Part shown: in pieces, positions 34,350-42,740 of the stretch
How the letters are laid out: each line of letters starts with the position of its first letter
Position numbering within the stretch: the first letter of the stretch is position 1
Source of the DNA: Porphyromonadaceae bacterium UBA7048
GTDB lineage: Bacteria > Bacteroidota > Bacteroidia > Bacteroidales > Muribaculaceae
Length of the DNA stretch: 64,000 nt
Assembly: GCA_002493945.1 (NCBI GenBank)
Contig: DLAL01000057.1
Coordinates: 24,594-88,593, forward strand
Direction: 5' to 3'
Made by a program: the position numbers and the translations under genes
The notes under the pieces: generated by a model
The model's database searches: none
The model's input: the letters and a program-made list of their open reading frames with translations, nothing else
What the model was told of the DNA's origin: nothing

Positions 34350-35594
34350 TTATTCGAGCGAGTGGATGACGAGGCCCGAGCGGAGCTTGGGCTCGAACCA
34401 CGTGGTCTTGGGCGGCATGATGTTGCCGGTGTCGGCGATGTCCATCAGCTGCTTCATGCTCACGGGGTAGAGCGCGAGGGCGAATGCCATCTCTCCCGAG
34501 TCGACGCGGCGCTTGAGTTCTTCGAGTCCGCGGATGCCGCCGACGAAGTCGATGCGCTTGTCGGTGCGGAGGTCGGTGATGCCGATGATGTCGCGGAGGA
34601 TGAGGTCCGACGAGATGGTGACGTCGAGCACGCCGATGGGGTCGCTGTCGTTGTAGGTGCCGGGACGGGCTGTGAGCGAGTACCAATGGCCTTCGAGATA
34701 GAGTGCGAAGTTGTGCAGGGCGTCAGGCCGGTATATTTCCGTGCCCTTGTCCTCGACCACAAAGTTCTGCTCGAGCTTGTAGAGGAACTCGGCGGGCGAG
34801 AGTCCGTTGAGGTCGCGCACCACGCGGTTGTAGTCGATGATCTTGAGGTGTGATGCCGGGAATGCCACGGCCAGGAAGTAGTTGTACTCCTCGTCGCCGC
34901 GGTGGTCGGGATTGGCTTTGGCCTTTTCGTTGCCTACGAGGGCTGCGGCTGCCGAGCGGTGGTGTCCGTCGGCGATGTAGAGGTTGGGTATGCGGCCGAA
35001 TTCAGCGGTGATGGCGTCGATGGTGGCCTGGTCGTCGATGACCCAGAAGTGGTGTCCGAATCCGTCGGGAGCCGTGAAGTCGTATTCGGCGGGGCCGGCT
35101 GTGACCTTGCGGATGATTTCCTCGAGTACGGGGTTGTCGGGGAATGCGAAGAACACGGGCTCGATGTTGGCGTTGTTGATGCGAACGTGCTTCATGCGGT
35201 CCTCTTCCTTGTCGCGGCGCGTGAGTTCGTGCTTCTTGATGCGGCCTTCCATGTAGTCGTCGACGTTGGCGGCGACGACGATGCCGTACTGCGTGCGGCC
35301 GTCCATGGTCTGGGCGTATATGTAGTAGTGCTCTTTGTCGTCCTGCACGAGCCATCCGTTGTCGCGGAACGCCTTGAAGTTCTCGACTGCGCGGCCGTAG
35401 ACACGCGGATCGTGTTCGTCCGTGCCGGGTTCGAAGTCAATCTCGGGCTTGATGATGTGGTAGAGTGAGCGGGGATTGCCCTTGGCTTCTGCGCGGGCTT
35501 CTTCGCTGTTGAGCACGTCGTAGGGGCGCGACGCTACTTCGGTGACCATCTCACGGGGAGGACGGATACCTCTGAAAGGTTTTACTTTGGCCAT
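34350..35594 (-). CDS. DUF1015 family protein, 414 aa
   Basis: Conserved cytosolic protein of unknown function, recognised by the start VKPFRGIRPP, the RPYDVLNSEEARAEAKGNPRSLYHIIKPEID block (about 23-53), and IADGHHRSAAA (about 207-217), a segment related to ParB/sulfiredoxin-like nucleotide-binding folds. In other bacteria such genes often sit near serine or SAM metabolism. Here purA follows on the right with 93 bases between; the two may be co-transcribed. No function can be assigned from sequence. Confidence 0.85.
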   Translation of the reverse strand: MAKVKPFRGIRPPREMVTEVASRPYDVLNSEEARAEAKGNPRSLYHIIKPEIDFEPGTDEHDPRVYGRAVENFKAFRDNGWLVQDDKEHYYIYAQTMDGRTQYGIVVAANVDDYMEGRIKKHELTRRDKEEDRMKHVRINNANIEPVFFAFPDNPVLEEIIRKVTAGPAEYDFTAPDGFGHHFWVIDDQATIDAITAEFGRIPNLYIADGHHRSAAAALVGNEKAKANPDHRGDEEYNYFLAVAFPASHLKIIDYNRVVRDLNGLSPAEFLYKLEQNFVVEDKGTEIYRPDALHNFALYLEGHWYSLTARPGTYNDSDPIGVLDVTISSDLILRDIIGITDLRTDKRIDFVGGIRGLEELKRRVDSGEMAFALALYPVSMKQLMDIADTGNIMPPKTTWFEPKLRSGLVIHSLE

Positions 35595-35687
35595 AGATTT
35601 CGGTGGTTTTTCGGTATATTTTGTATGAAGGAGGGCGGCGGACAGCGGTGGCGCCGATCCGCCGCGCCTCGTGGTTGTCGGGAATAA

Positions 35688-36986
35688 TCAGCGGCGGATG
35701 ATGGTCTGCTCGCGGTCAGGTCCTACTGAGAGGATGGTGACGGGTACGCCGACTTTGGCCTCGATGTAGTGGACGTAGTCGAGGAAGGCCTGCGGCAGTT
35801 CCGACTCGCGGCGTGCGGCCGAGATGTCGGTGAGCCATCCGGGGAGGGTGTCGTAGACGGGTTCGACGTCGGCCACTCCGGCGGCGTTGCGGCCCACGCA
35901 GAAGGGGAATTCCTCGGTGACGGAGCCGTCGGGCATGCGGTAGGCGGTGCAGACCTTGATGGTCTCGAACGAGTCCAGGACGTCGCTCTTCATCATGATG
36001 AGGTCGGTGGCGCCGTTGATCATCACGGCGTACTTCAGCGCCACGAGGTCGAGCCAGCCGCAGCGGCGTTCGCGGCCTGTGACAGCGCCGTATTCGTGTC
36101 CGATGGAGCGTATCTCCTCGCCGGTGGCGTCGAAGAGCTCGGTGGGGAAGGGACCGCTGCCCACACGGGTGCAGTATGCCTTGAAGATGCCGTACACGCG
36201 GCCGATGCGGCCGGGTGCGAGTCCGAGGCCCGTGCAGGCGCCGGCGGCTACGGTGTTGCTCGATGTCACGAATGGATACGAGCCGAAGTCGATGTCGAGC
36301 ATGGTGCCCTGTGCGCCTTCGCAGAGTACGCTAAGGTCGGAGTTGAGTGAGCGGTTGATGAAGTGCTCGGTGTCGGTGAGCTCGAACGAGCGGATGTACT
36401 CGAGAGCGTCGAGCCATTCGGTCTCCTTGGCCTCGAAGTCGGCGCGGTCGATGTTGGCTCCCATCTGTGCGAGCTGTGCCATGTGGCGGTCGCGTGCTGC
36501 GGCGTACATGGCGTCGAAGTGGTCTTCGAGGATGTCGCCCACGCGGATGCCGTGGCGCGATATCTTGTCGGTGTATGTCGGGCCGATGCCTTTGCCTGTG
36601 GTGCCTATCTTGCCGGCGCCCATCGAGGCTTCGCCTGCTGCGTCGAGGAGGCGGTGTGTTGGCATGATCAGGTGGGCTTTCTTGGAGATACGGAGGATGC
36701 TGTGGAGGTCCACGCCGTCGGCCTCGAGCTCTGCGGCTTCCTTGCGGAAGAGGACGGGGTCGAGCACGACACCGTTGCCTATGACGTTGGTGATGGCGCC
36801 TTTGGCGAACACACCCGAGGGGATGGAACGGAGCACGTGCTTGTGGCCGTCGAATTCGAGGGTGTGTCCGGCGTTGGGACCGCCCTGGAATCGTGCGACT
36901 ATATCGTAATCGGGAGCGAGAACATCGACGATCTTACCTTTGCCCTCGTCGCCCCACTGGAGTCCAAGAAGAATATCGGCTTTCAT
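35688..36986 (-). CDS. purA: Adenylosuccinate synthetase, 432 aa
   Basis: GTP-dependent first step from IMP to AMP. Start LGLQWGDEGKGKIVDVLA (8-25) holds the catalytic Asp and the P-loop; then QGGPNAGHT (34-42) with the catalytic His, TGKGIGPTYTDK (about 130), and the base-binding SVGPDREQTI near the end. Full length. Its start overlaps the stop of the Fur-type regulator gene by 4 bases. Confidence 0.97.
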   Translation of the reverse strand: MKADILLGLQWGDEGKGKIVDVLAPDYDIVARFQGGPNAGHTLEFDGHKHVLRSIPSGVFAKGAITNVIGNGVVLDPVLFRKEAAELEADGVDLHSILRISKKAHLIMPTHRLLDAAGEASMGAGKIGTTGKGIGPTYTDKISRHGIRVGDILEDHFDAMYAAARDRHMAQLAQMGANIDRADFEAKETEWLDALEYIRSFELTDTEHFINRSLNSDLSVLCEGAQGTMLDIDFGSYPFVTSSNTVAAGACTGLGLAPGRIGRVYGIFKAYCTRVGSGPFPTELFDATGEEIRSIGHEYGAVTGRERRCGWLDLVALKYAVMINGATDLIMMKSDVLDSFETIKVCTAYRMPDGSVTEEFPFCVGRNAAGVADVEPVYDTLPGWLTDISAARRESELPQAFLDYVHYIEAKVGVPVTILSVGPDREQTIIRR

Positions 36987-37525
36987 TTTCTTGCTTTTAT
37001 GGTCTTATTAGTTGTTGAATTTTCAGCGGAAGGTTTAGTGCCGTTTCGGCGTGCCTTACGCGCGCATGCAGAGCAAATGCCGTACACGGTAAGGCTGAAG
37101 TAGGAGGGAGTAAACGAAGTGTATCGCCTGGACCGGAGCACTTCGGCCAGAGCGGGTTCGGATGCCTGTCCGACGGGGATGTCGTCGGCCTTGACGTCGC
37201 GCAGACGTCCGCATCGCAGACACACCAGATGGTGATGGTCGCCAGACTGCACGAACTCGAAGCGCACCGCGTTACCCACATTGAGCCGGCGGCACAGTCC
37301 GCACTCCACCAGATGCTGCATGGTGGAGTAAATCGTAGTCATGGTGACGGGATATCCTTTGAGCGACAGTGTGGCAGCGACGTCTCGGGCGGTGAAATGA
37401 CCGCGGATCCGCTGTACCACATCGAGTATCATAAAGCGCTCCGGCGTACACCGTCGGGAGGTGCGACGCAGGAAGTCGGCAAAGTGCTCTGCCGAGGCTG
37501 TGTCCGGTATGTAGACTGCGCACAT
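36983..37525 (-). CDS. Fur-family transcriptional regulator, 180 aa
   Basis: Winged-helix metal or peroxide regulator. DNA-binding domain about 15-90 (TPERFMILDVVQRIRGHFTARDVAATL, then VTMTTIYSTMQHLVECGLC), the His-rich metal site SGDHHHLVCLRCGRL (about 107-121) and a second Cys pair CSAC near residue 154. The two CxxC pairs indicate a structural zinc. The C-terminal 20 residues are basic. Whether it senses iron, zinc or peroxide cannot be told. Lies 35 bases downstream of tRNA-Gly and overlaps purA. Confidence 0.88.
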   Translation of the reverse strand: MCAVYIPDTASAEHFADFLRRTSRRCTPERFMILDVVQRIRGHFTARDVAATLSLKGYPVTMTTIYSTMQHLVECGLCRRLNVGNAVRFEFVQSGDHHHLVCLRCGRLRDVKADDIPVGQASEPALAEVLRSRRYTSFTPSYFSLTVYGICSACARKARRNGTKPSAENSTTNKTIKARK

Positions 37526-37559
37526 ATGTCTCGGAAAGTGTTACGCTTGAAAAAAGGTG

Positions 37560-37632
37560 AGCGGCAAACGGGGTTCGAACCCGCGACCCTTGGCTTGGGA
37601 AGCCAATGCTCTGCCAACTGAGCTACTGCCGC
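37560..37632 (-). tRNA. tRNA-Gly (anticodon CCC)
   Basis: On the minus strand the sequence folds as a complete cloverleaf: acceptor GCGGCAG paired with the 3' end, D arm GCTC/GAGC, anticodon stem TTGGC/GCCAA with loop TTCCCAA (anticodon CCC), T arm around TTCGAAC. The discriminator is T(U), as in tRNA-Gly. CCA is not encoded. 73 bases including the discriminator. Confidence 0.95.
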
Positions 37633-37778
37633 AAGTGCACTGCAAAGGTAAGGATATTTTTTTGATATGGCAAGCATAGATATGTTTTTTTGCTGCCGCG
37701 AGTGCTGTTCAGCGTTATTTAAAATTTGTAAACGAATTTTTAATAGGCGGTTATAACGTTTAATTCAAAATTTGTATG

Positions 37779-37786
37779 TATCTTTG
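37779..37786 (+). promoter_or_regulatory. -7 box of korAB
   Basis: TATCTTTG about 73 bases before korA. No good TTTG is found 19-21 bases upstream. The 225-base gap between tRNA-Gly and korA is AT-rich, holds two copies of aaaatttgta (from 37720 and 37767) and no gene that I can see. Confidence 0.45.
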
Positions 37787-37858
37787 CCGAGCCGATGTCT
37801 GTAACCTGCGTCGGCGTACCTTGAAATAACATACAGCAATCTTCTTTAATTTTACATT

Positions 37859-39706
37859 ATGTTGGAGAATACCAATGTAAAGACACTCGACAAGGTGGTT
37901 GTCCGGTTCTCGGGCGACTCCGGCGACGGTATGCAGCTTGCCGGCAACATCTTCACTAATGTGTCGGCCGGACTGGGCAACAGGGTCTCTACTTTCCCTG
38001 ACTACCCAGCCGAAATCCGCGCACCGCAGGGTTCGCTCGGTGGCGTATCCGGTTTCCAGGTCAGCGTAGGCACCGGTGTTTATACACCAGGTGACACTTG
38101 TGACGTGCTCATAGCCATGAATGCGGCTGCTCTCAAGACGAACCACAGGTTCCTCAAGCCGGGCGGTGTCATCATCGTTGATATCGATTCATTCAAGGAA
38201 GCGGACCTCAAGAAAGCCCAGTATGCCACGGACCGTCCTTTCGAGGAACTCGGCATCAAGGCGCAGATAGTCGATGTGCCCGTCACAACCATGACCAAGG
38301 CCGCTCTGGCCGACAGCGGAATGGATCTCAAGAGCATCATAAAGTGCCGCAACATCTTCGCGCTCGGCCTTGTGTGCTGGCTCTTCGACCGTCCTCTCGA
38401 GGCTGCTCTGGCGCACCTTCACACCAAATTCGCCAAAAAGCCCGCTGTCTACGAGGCCAACGCCAAAGTGCTCCAGGCCGGATATGACTACGGACACAAC
38501 ATACACGCCTCGGTGTCGACCTACCGCATCGAGACCGAAGACCCCAAGCCCGGTGTCTACACGGACATCAATGGCAACACCGCCACGGCATGGGGCCTCA
38601 TCATGGCTTCGGAGAAGTCCGGACGCCCCCTCTTCCTCGGCTCCTATCCCATCACTCCGGCCACCGACATACTCCACGAGCTGGCCAAGCGCAAGGACCT
38701 CGGTGTCAAGGCCTGCCAGATGGAGGACGAGATAGCCGGCGTATGCTCGGCCATCGGCGCATCGTTCGCCGGCGACCTTGCGGTGACATCAACTTCCGGT
38801 CCCGGTCTCGCTCTCAAGAGCGAAGGCATCGGTCTGGCCGTCATGGCAGAGCTGCCTCTTGTGGTCATCGATGTACAGCGCGGCGGTCCCTCGACGGGTC
38901 TTCCCACCAAGACCGAGCAGACCGACCTCATGCAGGCTCTCTACGGCCGCAACGGCGAGTCGCCCGTGGCCGTCGTGGCTCCGGCAACTCCCACCGACTG
39001 CTTCACCATGGCCTTCGAGGCCTGCCGCATCGCCGTGGAGCACACCACTCCGGTGATACTTCTGAGCGACGCCTTCATTGGCAACGGCTCGTCGGCATGG
39101 CGCATCCCCGAGGCTTCGGAATATCCCGAAATCAAGACTCCCGACGTGCCGGCCGAACTGCTCGCCGACGGCTCGTGGCGTCCCTATATGCGCCGCGACA
39201 ATCTCGGCCGCTACTGGCCCGTGGCCGGGACCGAGGGTGCGCAGCACCGTCTCGGCGGCCTTGAGAAAGATCCCCTCACGGGCGCCATCTCCACCGACGG
39301 CGAGAACCATGAGAAGATGGTCGAACTCCGCCGCGAGAAGATAGCACGCATCGCCGACGACATTCCCGCCCTCGAAGTGGTGGGTGATGCCGACGCCGAT
39401 ACCATTCTGGTGGGCTGGGGCGGTACGTACGGACACCTCCGCACCGCAGCCGCAGAACTCTGCCGCGAGGGCCGCAAGGTGGCGTTCGCGCACTTCCGCT
39501 ACATCAATCCCCTTCCCGCGAACACGCACGAAGTGCTCGGCAAATACAGCCGGGTGATAGTGGCCGAACTCAACACAGGCATGTTCGCCGACTATCTGCA
39601 GAGCAAGTTCGCCGATCTCAGAATTTCACGCATCAATAAAATCCAAGGCCAGCCCTTCTCCGTCAGCGAGATTGTCGAGAAAGCCGCTAAAATCATGGAG
39701 GACTGA
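37859..39706 (+). CDS. korA: 2-oxoglutarate:ferredoxin oxidoreductase, fused gamma-alpha subunit, 615 aa
   Basis: Oxidatively decarboxylates 2-oxoglutarate to succinyl-CoA with ferredoxin, or runs in reverse, in anaerobic central metabolism. Gamma domain first (about 7-180, starting VVVRFSGDSGDGMQLAGNIF) and alpha domain after (about 205-600, with GSYPITPATDILHELA, the YPITP hallmark, and TSTSGPGLALKSEGIG). This fusion and order are typical of the Bacteroidetes enzyme. Five bases separate it from korB, so the two are co-translated. Confidence 0.93.
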   Translation: MLENTNVKTLDKVVVRFSGDSGDGMQLAGNIFTNVSAGLGNRVSTFPDYPAEIRAPQGSLGGVSGFQVSVGTGVYTPGDTCDVLIAMNAAALKTNHRFLKPGGVIIVDIDSFKEADLKKAQYATDRPFEELGIKAQIVDVPVTTMTKAALADSGMDLKSIIKCRNIFALGLVCWLFDRPLEAALAHLHTKFAKKPAVYEANAKVLQAGYDYGHNIHASVSTYRIETEDPKPGVYTDINGNTATAWGLIMASEKSGRPLFLGSYPITPATDILHELAKRKDLGVKACQMEDEIAGVCSAIGASFAGDLAVTSTSGPGLALKSEGIGLAVMAELPLVVIDVQRGGPSTGLPTKTEQTDLMQALYGRNGESPVAVVAPATPTDCFTMAFEACRIAVEHTTPVILLSDAFIGNGSSAWRIPEASEYPEIKTPDVPAELLADGSWRPYMRRDNLGRYWPVAGTEGAQHRLGGLEKDPLTGAISTDGENHEKMVELRREKIARIADDIPALEVVGDADADTILVGWGGTYGHLRTAAAELCREGRKVAFAHFRYINPLPANTHEVLGKYSRVIVAELNTGMFADYLQSKFADLRISRINKIQGQPFSVSEIVEKAAKIMED

Positions 39707-39711
39707 TTATC

Positions 39712-40728
39712 ATGGAAGAGAACAAGACTTTCGCACCGGCCGACTTCAAGAGCAAACAGGCCGTAAGGTGGTGTCCCGGATGTGGCGACCACGCTATCCT
39801 CAACACTCTCCACAAGGCCATGGCCGCCCTCGGAGTGGCTCCCCACATGACGGCCGTGATCTCGGGCATCGGATGCTCTTCGCGTCTGCCGTACTACATG
39901 AGCAGCTACGGATTCCACACCATTCACGGACGCGCCGCCGCTGTGGCTACGGGCTACAAGGTGGCTCATCCCGAGATGACCGTATGGCAGATTTCGGGCG
40001 ACGGCGACGGACTCGCCATCGGCGGCAACCACTTCATCCACGCCGTGCGCCGCAACATCGACATCAACATCGTGCTCTTCAACAACAAGATATACGGCCT
40101 CACCAAGGGCCAGTATTCGCCCACGAGCGCACGCGGTTTTGTCAGCAAGTCCAGCCCCTACGGCACTGTCGAGGACCCCTTCATCCCGGCTGAACTCGTC
40201 TTCGGCGCACGCGGCAACTTCTTCGCGCGCTCCATCGACGTAGAGCTGGCCACATCGACCGCCGTACTCGAGGCTGCCGCACGTCACAAGGGCACGTCGG
40301 TTGTCGAGATACTCCAGAACTGCGTGATATTCAACAATGGCATCCACAACGAGATAACCGACAAGGAAGTCCGCGCCGACCGCACCATCCTTCTCCGTCA
40401 CGGCGAGAAGATGCTTTTCGGCAGAAATATGGACCGCGGTCTCGTCCGCGACGGTTTCCTGCTGAAAGCCGTCACTGTCGGCGAGGACGGTTATACGCTT
40501 GACGATGTGCTCGTGCACGACGCCCACACGCCCTCCAACTTCCTGCACCAGCAGCTCGCCATGATGGACGGACACGACCTTCCGTTGGCCCTCGGCGTGA
40601 TACGCGATGTCGAGGCTCCGACCTACGACGAAGGCGTATCGCAGCAGGTGGAGCAGGTGAAGGCACGCAAGGGTTTCAGCACGCTGCGCGACATGATTCT
40701 CTCGGGCAATACCTGGACCGTCGAATAA
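39712..40728 (+). CDS. korB: 2-oxoglutarate:ferredoxin oxidoreductase, beta subunit, 338 aa
   Basis: Thiamine-diphosphate-binding subunit. Visible: WCPGCGDHAILNTLH (about 20-34), SGIGCSSRLPYYM, and the TPP/Mg motif GDGDGLAIGGNHFIHAVRRNIDIN, then NNKIYGLTKGQ. Matches KorB/OorB. It ends the operon 32 bases before a strong terminator. Confidence 0.94.
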   Translation: MEENKTFAPADFKSKQAVRWCPGCGDHAILNTLHKAMAALGVAPHMTAVISGIGCSSRLPYYMSSYGFHTIHGRAAAVATGYKVAHPEMTVWQISGDGDGLAIGGNHFIHAVRRNIDINIVLFNNKIYGLTKGQYSPTSARGFVSKSSPYGTVEDPFIPAELVFGARGNFFARSIDVELATSTAVLEAAARHKGTSVVEILQNCVIFNNGIHNEITDKEVRADRTILLRHGEKMLFGRNMDRGLVRDGFLLKAVTVGEDGYTLDDVLVHDAHTPSNFLHQQLAMMDGHDLPLALGVIRDVEAPTYDEGVSQQVEQVKARKGFSTLRDMILSGNTWTVE

Positions 40729-40760
40729 TGGCGTGAGACACGCACAGTGACACGATACAG

Positions 40761-40790
40761 CAAGGGCCGCGGCAGTCGCCGCGGCCCTTG
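40761..40790 (+). terminator. Terminator after korB, bidirectional
   Basis: Perfect 13-bp stem CAAGGGCCGCGGC (40761-40773) / GCCGCGGCCCTTG (40778-40790) with a 4-base loop AGTC, followed by a short AT-rich stretch. Lies between the convergent korB and the PepSY-like gene and can serve both. Confidence 0.85.
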
Positions 40791-40818
40791 TAATCTTATA
40801 TGAGACATCTGAAGGAGG

Positions 40819-41262
40819 TCAGTCATCGTAGCGGAGGAAGTTTCCGTCCTTGTCGAACTTCATGTCGATGCCGTTCGAGAGCTCGATGTCGTAGCCGTGT
40901 CGCTCTTTGTCGACACCGACTATGCGCTGGCCTTTCTGATTCCGGTTCACGAAGACGCGTATCGGCTCGGGGATGAGCGAGGAGGGCACGGAGGCGGATT
41001 TGTTCACTTCCACGTTGTCCCAGTTACCGTCGCGGTCGAAGCTGATTTCGGTGCCGTCGGTGAGTATGGCCTCATACTCGCTGATGCGTCCGAAGTCCTT
41101 GTCAATCTTCACCACGCTGACCTTGGCCTTGAAGTTGTTGGCGATAGTGGTCTGGGCGGCTTTAGGCAGCACGGAGGCGTCGTGGGAGTAAGTGTCCCGG
41201 GCCTGAGCGAAGACTGCGAAGCCGATGATGGCGAAGATGGCTAATAAATACTTTTTCATCAT
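40819..41262 (-). CDS. Secreted PepSY-like domain protein, 147 aa
   Basis: Signal peptide (1-21, ...FAVFAQA) and two copies of the short PepSY-like fold of Bacteroidetes (about 30-85 and 90-147), each with the pattern DGTEISFDRDGNW and NGIDMKFDKDGNFLRY. Similar small secreted proteins resemble beta-lactamase-inhibitor folds; their function is unknown. Single gene with a terminator downstream. Confidence 0.8.
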   Translation of the reverse strand: MMKKYLLAIFAIIGFAVFAQARDTYSHDASVLPKAAQTTIANNFKAKVSVVKIDKDFGRISEYEAILTDGTEISFDRDGNWDNVEVNKSASVPSSLIPEPIRVFVNRNQKGQRIVGVDKERHGYDIELSNGIDMKFDKDGNFLRYDD

Positions 41263-41326
41263 TCTGTTCCTTTCAGTTTTTTGATTCGTATCTCAATAGA
41301 TAACAGTCGGGACAGAGAAAAAGTTC

Positions 41327-42322
41327 TCATACCGGCGGATTCTCTCTCAGCTGTCCGGTGAAGTGGCTGATGCGCTGCATCTGTGCCGGGATGTCGATGG
41401 TCTGCGGACAGTGCTCCCTGCAGCGTCCGCAACCTATGCAGCGCTCCGCCTGCCTCAGCCGAGGCACACTGCGGTCGTAGCCGACCAGGAATGCACGGCG
41501 TGCGCGGCGGTAGTCGTCGCTCAGCGACGATGACGGCACGTTGCCCTCGTTGATGCACTTGTTGTAGTGGGCGAATATGCCGGGAATGTCGAGTCTGAAG
41601 GGACAGGGCATGCAGTACTGGCAGGCCGTGCACGGCACCGCCTCGTACTTCAGCATGGTCTGGGCTGTGTCCTCGAGCAGGGCCAGCTCCTCGTCAGTGC
41701 AGGGCTCTAGTGGCGCGAATGTGCGGATATTGTCCTGAAGATGCTCCATGTAGGTCATGCTGCTGAGCACGGTGAGCACTCTCGGGAACGATGCCGCGAA
41801 GCGGAAGGCCCACGAGGCTATGCTCTCGTCGGGCCGGCGCTGCTTCAGACGGCTGTTCAGATAGTCGGTCAGTCCGGCGAGGCGTCCGCCCAGCAGCGGC
41901 TCCATGACCACGACGGGGATGTTGCGGCGGTCGAGCTCGGAGTAGAGATAGTCGGCGTTGAAGTTGCGGCCCGATGCGTGGCGGTAGTCGACGTAGTTCA
42001 GCTGAATCTGCACGAAGTCCCAGCGTAACTCGTCGTGGCGCGACAGCAGATAGTCGAAGGCGCGTACGTCGCCGTGATAAGAGAATCCGAGGTTGCGGAT
42101 GCGTCCGGCTTCTCGCTCTTTCAGCAGGAAGTCGATGAGATTGTTCTCGAAGAAGCGCTCCATCAGTGTGGGGAGTCCTTCGCCCATGCCTACGATGTGG
42201 AGCAGGTAGTAGTCGATGTAGTCGGTCTGCAGATTCTCGAATGAGTTGCGGTACATGCGCACCGAGGCGTCATAGAGTTCCTGCGGCGAGAGTCCCTGAC
42301 CGACGAGAGGGTGGCGCGGCGG
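41327..42322 (-). pseudogene. Aldo/keto reductase with 4Fe-4S tail, N-terminus lost
   Basis: The frame is open from just after an in-frame TGA (42325-42323) to its stop at 41327. It begins in mid-domain: ...RHPLVGQGLSPQELYDASVRMYRNSFENLQTDYIDYYLLH, the region just before the strand that is normally about residue 130-170. The rest is well conserved (FSYHGD, IPVVVMEPLLGGRLAG, SVASWAF-like) and ends in the iron-sulphur region CTACQYCMPCPF and CIGCGRCREHCP. The first strands and helices of the TIM barrel, with the catalytic Asp, Tyr and Lys, are missing, so I call it a 5'-truncated pseudogene. The only initiation codon is GTG/ATG at about 42262, inside the barrel. The break lies at the left edge of the acquired secretion region. 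Confidence 0.75.
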
Positions 42323-42509
42323 TCAGCCGTGTCCTTCTCCTCGGTGACTAGACCTGCGGCTGATAGTTCCCAAAATCGTGGAATGATTTCGGGCTGCACT
42401 ATACACAAGTAGTAAAAGTAATCGGTTCTGTCAGTATGGATAAACAAACAGCTAAAATATGGAAAAAAAGCGTAATATACCATGTATGGATTGACAAAAT
42501 GTTTGATTA
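42323..42509. other. AT-rich junction with no gene
   Basis: Nearly 190 bases between the broken reductase and the left inverted repeat. The right part is GC-poor, the left 30-40 bases still resemble the reductase side. A 97-codon minus-strand frame runs from 42483 into the reductase in another phase, and I do not believe it is a gene. Part of the 5' region that a leftward promoter would transcribe in the present orientation. Confidence 0.5.
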
Positions 42510-42527
42510 TCTCTAAACAAGAGTTAC
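42510..42527 (+). repeat. Left arm of inverted repeat (invertible promoter)
   Basis: TCTCTAAACAAGAGTTAC, perfectly inverted at 42692-42709. Eighteen bases, 164 bases apart. Confidence 0.85.
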
Positions 42528-42539
42528 ATACTTACGATG

Positions 42540-42568
42540 CAAAGATACGGAAAAAAAGTGATTCTCAA
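42540..42568 (-). promoter_or_regulatory. Leftward promoter inside the invertible segment
   Basis: On the minus strand TTG (42568-42566), 18 bases, then TATCTTTG (42547-42540) followed by CA. Strong -7 match. It points away from the operon and toward the broken reductase. I find no TAnnTTTG on the plus strand of the segment. Confidence 0.75.
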
Positions 42569-42691
42569 TACTTTTTTTAAACAAAAAATTGCTAAACCCA
42601 TTGTTGAATCTACGTTTTTTGAAAAAATGTTTAGCGGAATCCTATTTCGAGTGGCCTAATGTATTGGTATTCAGCGCTTAATTCGAGATAA

Positions 42692-42709
42692 GTAACTCTT
42701 GTTTAGAGA
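42692..42709 (-). repeat. Right arm of inverted repeat (invertible promoter)
   Basis: GTAACTCTTGTTTAGAGA, exact reverse complement of 42510-42527, 31 bases before the UpxY-like ATG. Confidence 0.85.
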
Positions 42710-42740
42710 GACTCCCTAAAACGGATACTTATTTCTACGT

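Larger units (their letters stand above)
42510..42709. promoter_or_regulatory. Predicted invertible promoter segment (phase switch), OFF orientation
   Basis: An 18-bp perfect inverted repeat encloses 164 bases that hold one recognisable Bacteroidetes promoter (see separate entry), directed left. The same layout (inverted repeats, promoter between, UpxY-type gene just outside) controls phase-variable capsule loci in Bacteroides. Inverting the segment would place TATCTTTG at about 42672-42679 on the plus strand, about 60 bases before the UpxY ATG. Near the centre lies a second, smaller palindrome (GCTAAAC 42591-42597 / GTTTAGC 42629-42635, around TTTTTTGAAAAAA). No tyrosine or serine recombinase gene lies in the window, so the invertase would act in trans. 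Confidence 0.8.

Noticed and set aside
42190..42483. 97-codon minus-strand frame upstream of the broken reductase
   Set aside because: It enters the reductase in the wrong phase and has no domain; it crosses the likely junction by chance.
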